Assembly: GCA_030042755.1 (NCBI GenBank)
Contig: JASHZC010000310.1
Coordinates: 1-8,348 of the forward strand
Origin: Vulcanimicrobiota bacterium
GTDB lineage: Bacteria > Eremiobacterota > Eremiobacteria > Baltobacterales > Baltobacteraceae
Length of the DNA stretch: 8,348 nt
Direction: 5' to 3'
A model generated the notes under the pieces. That model had not been told where the DNA came from, did not search any database, and was given only the letters and a program-made list of their open reading frames with translations. Positions 5,712 through 8,348 of this stretch are shown piece after piece. A program made the translations under genes and the position numbers. Within the stretch, counting starts at the first letter, position 1. Each line of letters starts with the position of its first letter.

Positions 5712-5963
5712 CTAGGGCCGCGCCGCTGTGGGAAGTTCTGCGCTTATCGCCGTCTTTGCCGCTGCCGCTACTTCGGGCCGGCAGAGCCAACCGATTCGCC
5801 CATGTTCGTCGATCGGCCCGAGCAGCTCCGGCTGTGCCGAGGGAACCAGCAAACTCGCGTCGCTCGGGTTCAGCACGCCGGCGTCGACGCACGCATAGCG
5901 CAGGCTTACCGCTCCCAGGAGCAGTAGACCCGCCAGGCTCAGGCGTGCGACGAGGCTCGACAT
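5712..5963 (-). CDS. Small membrane-anchored or secreted protein, 83 aa, unknown
   Basis: I do not recognise this protein. Residues 4-21 (LVARLSLAGLLLLGAVSL) form a signal peptide or single membrane anchor. The rest is a short, soluble-looking segment with two cysteines (Cys25 in YACVDAG and Cys61 in IGWLCRPE), which could form a disulfide outside the cytoplasm, and an Ala-rich tail. The frame extends 42 codons upstream, but that part overlaps the divergent gene and contains a run of charged residues. I therefore use the ATG at 5963, which opens directly into the hydrophobic segment. No Shine-Dalgarno is visible; a TATACT only 7 bases upstream suggests a leaderless message. It ends 6 nt before the TPR gene and is likely its partner. 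Whether it is truly expressed is not certain, though the tight spacing supports it. Confidence 0.62.
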   Translation of the reverse strand: MSSLVARLSLAGLLLLGAVSLRYACVDAGVLNPSDASLLVPSAQPELLGPIDEHGRIGWLCRPEVAAAAKTAISAELPTAARP

Positions 5964-5996
5964 CACGATCAGTATAGTCCAAATCGTAAGGAATCG
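5964..5996. promoter_or_regulatory. Divergent intergenic region with a shared -10 core
   Basis: Only 33 bp separate the starts of two divergent genes. The core AGTATAGT (5971-5978) gives TATAGT on the plus strand (5973-5978) and TATACT on the minus strand (5976-5971), both five of six matches to TATAAT. The minus copy lies 7 bases before its ATG, implying a leaderless transcript; the plus copy gives a leader of about 12 nt with the TAAGGA ribosome site. Neither has a convincing -35. Start sites are inferred. Confidence 0.45.
5987..5992 (+). promoter_or_regulatory. Ribosome binding site of the receptor-like gene
   Basis: TAAGGA lies four bases before the ATG at 5997. The spacing is a little short, but no other in-frame start near the hydrophobic leader has a better site. 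Confidence 0.55.
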
Positions 5997-7727
5997 ATGA
6001 ATCGGCCGGGCGTGCTCCCGCTCGCAGCTGTCGCATTGCTCGGCGCCGGACCGGCACCGCTCGTCGTTGGGAGCGTGCATGACCAGCACGGTTTGCCGAT
6101 CGCCCAGGCGCAGGTGACACTGGTTGGCTCGGGAGCAAGCGGGATGACTGCAGCCGATGGCACGTTCGCGATCGCCGGCTCTGCGAAGACGGTTGTTGTC
6201 CGCTGCGCCTACTGCCGCACGACCGATGCCGGAGTGGCATCCGATGGCACGGTCGTCGCCATCGTTGTGCGATATGACGCCGTACGTCGGGAAGGCCCAA
6301 GCGCGGAAGATCTTACGCGCCTACCGTACACGCGGGCAGAGTCCGACGTTGCCTTAACGCCGTTCGTCGTTCTCGAACAGAGCTCGTTGCCGTTCGAGGG
6401 CGCCTCGCTTCACGATCGCAGCATTTCGACTTCCGGCGGGTTGCTCGTGCTCGACGGCATTCCGGACTACAACAACGCTAGCGGAATGACAACGTTCGAC
6501 ACGATTCCGTACGATAGTGCCGCGAGCGTCGACGTCGCGCGATCGTCGCAAGCGTACACGTACGGCGATGTCGCTTCAAGCGGAACGTTCACCGTGAATA
6601 CGCTCGGCGGAACGCCGTCGATCGCGCTGGGCAGCAACGGCGTCGCAACGTTTTCATCCGACAACGTTGCGGCCGGATATTCTTCCGCTAACGACGACGA
6701 GCGAAGCCGTGCAACCGCGGAGCTTGCGATACCGCTTCCGCAAACGGCGTTGCGTCTTATGCTTTCAAGCGGATCGGGCATGCTCGACGGCAATCTCGAT
6801 ACGCTGCAAAGCGCGTTTTCTGCGCTGAACCTTTCGGCCGAACGCACCACGGGTACGGACGCGTACGCAGACTTCATCGCCGATCGTGGAAGCGATGGAT
6901 ACACATCGCCTTCCTACGACGCGAATGACACGTGGTCGAACGTCGATGCGATTCTCGGCGTGCGTTCGCACGCCGTCGTCGCGCCGTTCGCGCAGATCGA
7001 ATGGCGTCAAAGCAATGGCTGGTTGTGGACTCCTTCTGTCGCTCCATACGTTGCCGGCACGACGAGTCAAAAGCGCGCGTACGCGGGCGTTGATGCGGAA
7101 CTGCCGTGGTACAGCGCGCGCGTCGTCTATGGCCTCGATGCCGTGAATTTCGTGCAGGCGTACCCAACGCAGCCGGCTGCATCCGTCGCCGGACACGACG
7201 CGGCGGCGACGCTCGACCTGCACCCGCTGAGCGGATGGAATTTGACGGCGAGCACGAGCTCCGGTTACCTTCTCCAAACCGTTCTCGGCTACTATGAATC
7301 GAGCGAACAGGGCTACTCGCCGATCGACCAGCAGAGCACGGACGAACTCGATCTCGCCTACAGCGATGTGAGCCGGTTGCGTATCGGTCTGACGTCATTT
7401 TCTACGCGCACGGCATCTGGAATCGACGACCACAGCGCCGGCGTCGAGAGCGCCTGGCAAGTAGCGCCCGACGTCAGCGTGCGCGCGTGGTGGCTCGACG
7501 TTCACCCGCACACGGGCGCGCCGCAAACCGTCGGCTCGGCCTGGTTGCAAATGAACTCCGGTGCGATTCGTTTCGATCTGATCTGGCGCCGCGATCTTCT
7601 CGATCTCGCGGGAAACGAGCACCTCGACGGTTCGATCTCGGGACCGCTGGGCGCGCGCACGCGATGGTTCATGCGCAGCGAAGAGTTCGCGCGCATACGC
7701 TCCACCGACGTTGGGATCTCGCTTTAG
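5997..7727 (+). CDS. Short TonB-dependent-receptor-like outer-membrane protein with regulatory-like N-domain
   Basis: This is a 576-aa protein. A hydrophobic leader (about 5-20) is followed by a carboxypeptidase-regulatory-like beta-sandwich (about 22-92: VVGSVHDQHGLPIAQAQVTL, then DGTFAI). A plug-like stretch (about 116-205) contains LLVLDGIPDYNN, PYDSAASVDVARSSQAYTYG and SSGTFTVNT, which parallel the plug motifs VDGVP, IERIEVLRGP..YG and GGVINI. The remainder (about 210-576) alternates in the manner of beta-strands but is shorter than the barrel of typical receptors (650-1000 aa). I see no clear TonB box and the C-terminus (VGISL) lacks the usual final Phe/Trp, so it may be a diverged or non-transporting relative. 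The CAYC at 70-73 sits in the regulatory-like domain and could form a disulfide. Substrate unknown. It is divergent from the redox cluster and convergent with the peroxiredoxin gene. Confidence 0.68.
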   Translation: MNRPGVLPLAAVALLGAGPAPLVVGSVHDQHGLPIAQAQVTLVGSGASGMTAADGTFAIAGSAKTVVVRCAYCRTTDAGVASDGTVVAIVVRYDAVRREGPSAEDLTRLPYTRAESDVALTPFVVLEQSSLPFEGASLHDRSISTSGGLLVLDGIPDYNNASGMTTFDTIPYDSAASVDVARSSQAYTYGDVASSGTFTVNTLGGTPSIALGSNGVATFSSDNVAAGYSSANDDERSRATAELAIPLPQTALRLMLSSGSGMLDGNLDTLQSAFSALNLSAERTTGTDAYADFIADRGSDGYTSPSYDANDTWSNVDAILGVRSHAVVAPFAQIEWRQSNGWLWTPSVAPYVAGTTSQKRAYAGVDAELPWYSARVVYGLDAVNFVQAYPTQPAASVAGHDAAATLDLHPLSGWNLTASTSSGYLLQTVLGYYESSEQGYSPIDQQSTDELDLAYSDVSRLRIGLTSFSTRTASGIDDHSAGVESAWQVAPDVSVRAWWLDVHPHTGAPQTVGSAWLQMNSGAIRFDLIWRRDLLDLAGNEHLDGSISGPLGARTRWFMRSEEFARIRSTDVGISL

Positions 7728-7730
7728 GAG

Positions 7731-8270
7731 CTACTGGCCCTTGCTCGCAAGCTGCTTCAGCGCGGCGAGCGTGTTTGCGACGTGCTGACTTGGATCCAGC
7801 GAGGTGTAGCTATATACGATCGTTCCGTCCTGCGCTATGACGTAGGACGTGCGATTCGCATATTGCGGCTTTGCAGCGAGAATCGAGTCGTATGCCTTCT
7901 CGACCGCCTGATCGGTATCGGCTGCGACCGGGAACTTGCTGCGGCACTCGCTCACCGAAAACTTCTGCAACTTATCGAGTGGATCGTGTGACACCCCAAT
8001 CACCGTCGCGTGCAGGGCTTTGTACTGATCGATCGCGTCGGCGAAATCGTGTGCCTCGACCGTGCATCCCGGCGTGAACGCAGCCGGATAGAAGTACAAC
8101 ACGACCGGACCTTGTTTGAGGGCGTCCGCAAGATGGAATTGAAAAACGGTGCCGCCTTGAGTCGCCTGCAACGTGAAATCGGGAGCTTTCGTACCGTTGG
8201 CGAGGGCCGCGAACACGGGCCCGCACACGAGTGCCGCAAGACCGAGCGTTGCAAGAATGCGTCGAATCAT
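7731..8270 (-). CDS. Exported peroxiredoxin (AhpC/TSA superfamily, BCP/PrxQ-like)
   Basis: This 179-aa protein reduces hydroperoxides through a peroxidatic cysteine. Residues 1-24 are a signal peptide (LATLGLAALVCGPVFAALA), so it should act in the periplasm, unlike most BCP proteins, which are cytoplasmic. The thioredoxin-fold core shows KAPDFTL (28-34) and the active site VVLYFYPAAFTPGCTVEA, with Cys69 in the P-x3-T-x2-C motif. Cys109 (SECRSKFP), 40 residues on, is well placed to be a resolving cysteine as in some PrxQ enzymes. TSYVIAQDGTIVYSYT (141-156) is the usual late strand pair. TGAGG five bases upstream supports the ATG. It faces the receptor-like gene tail to tail with 3 bp between stops, so no dedicated terminator is possible there. 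It may protect envelope heme and copper proteins; the reductant is unknown. Confidence 0.92.
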   Translation of the reverse strand: MIRRILATLGLAALVCGPVFAALANGTKAPDFTLQATQGGTVFQFHLADALKQGPVVLYFYPAAFTPGCTVEAHDFADAIDQYKALHATVIGVSHDPLDKLQKFSVSECRSKFPVAADTDQAVEKAYDSILAAKPQYANRTSYVIAQDGTIVYSYTSLDPSQHVANTLAALKQLASKGQ

Positions 8271-8299
8271 CGATGCCTCACATTCGTATAGACGCTAAT

Positions 8300-8337
8300 A
8301 CCCATTAACCCGCACGACGGTTACAAACCCATTAACC
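8300..8337. repeat. Pair of 11-bp direct repeats upstream of the peroxiredoxin gene
   Basis: ACCCATTAACC occurs at 8300-8310 and again at 8327-8337, a 27-bp period; on the minus strand it reads GGTTAATGGGT. GGTTA at 8319-8323 also pairs as an inverted repeat with TAACC at 8333-8337. The first copy lies 30 bp upstream of the peroxiredoxin ATG, where regulators usually bind. TATTAG (8300-8295) or TATACG (8290-8285) could be -10 boxes, but neither has a good -35. A transcription-factor operator is a guess. Confidence 0.4.
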
Positions 8338-8348
8338 GAGCAATCACC

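Noticed and set aside
6204..6215. CAYC as a heme or metal site in the receptor-like protein
   Set aside because: There is no histidine after the second Cys and no other ligands nearby. A disulfide is the simpler reading.
5164..6300. A 378-codon open frame on the minus strand
   Set aside because: It overlaps the TPR gene, the 83-aa gene and the 5' end of the divergent receptor-like gene in another frame. Its translation is Arg/Ser-rich with no domain, typical of a GC-rich shadow frame.
7725..7733. Terminator between the convergent receptor-like and peroxiredoxin genes
   Set aside because: Only 3 bp separate the stop codons and I see no stem with a T-run at the junction.
1..8348. CRISPR arrays, tRNA/rRNA genes, insertion sequences or toxin-antitoxin pairs
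   Set aside because: I saw no regularly spaced repeats, no cloverleaf or rRNA segments, no transposase frames and no terminal inverted repeats. The window is almost fully occupied by the listed genes.

Overview
The window looks like a chromosomal stretch from a GC-rich diderm bacterium. Exported proteins with Sec or lipoprotein signals, one protein that looks like an outer-membrane barrel with a heme-binding motif, and a TonB-receptor-like protein all imply an outer membrane. The style of the genes (a short receptor-like protein with an N-terminal carboxypeptidase-regulatory-like domain, an Arg-Arg-leader phosphoesterase, GTG and TTG starts) reminds me of uncultured soil lineages such as Eremiobacterota/Vulcanimicrobiota. 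That assignment is a guess from memory, and Acidobacteria-like groups remain possible.

Layout: ten genes run head to tail on the minus strand from about 5963 down to the left edge. In transcription order they are: an 83-aa membrane or secreted protein (5963-5712); an exported TPR protein (5705-4893); a 75-bp gap; a lipoprotein of the YxFxxD repeat family (4817-4281); a SCO/SenC copper chaperone (4271-3741); a cupredoxin lipoprotein (3744-3274); a monoheme c-type cytochrome apparently fused to a beta-barrel (3284-2163, TTG start); an OmpR-type response regulator (2155-1487); its histidine kinase (1490-579, GTG start overlapping the regulator's stop); an amicyanin-like periplasmic cupredoxin (537-214); and a metallophosphoesterase that runs off the left edge (214-1). 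Most junctions are overlaps or gaps under 10 bases, so much of this is probably one or two operons.

A 33-bp divergent intergenic region separates this cluster from a plus-strand gene for a shortened TonB-dependent-receptor-like protein (5997-7727). That gene converges, with only 3 bp between stop codons, on an exported peroxiredoxin (8270-7731, minus strand). The peroxiredoxin upstream region carries an 11-bp direct repeat.

How the genes may work together: the core is a copper and heme redox module. It has two type 1 copper proteins with different ligand spacings, a SCO protein able to deliver copper or reduce thiols, an outer-membrane-type monoheme cytochrome, a lipoprotein of unknown function, and a dedicated two-component system. 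The attractive hypothesis is an envelope electron-transfer pathway, from the cell surface through the monoheme barrel to periplasmic cupredoxins, loosely analogous to Cyc2 and rusticyanin in iron oxidisers. Copper homeostasis or stress defence is the main alternative. No oxidase subunit or multiheme cytochrome is present in the window, so the electron donor and acceptor cannot be named. No RNA genes, CRISPR arrays or insertion sequences were seen, and no stretch longer than 80 bases lacks a gene.
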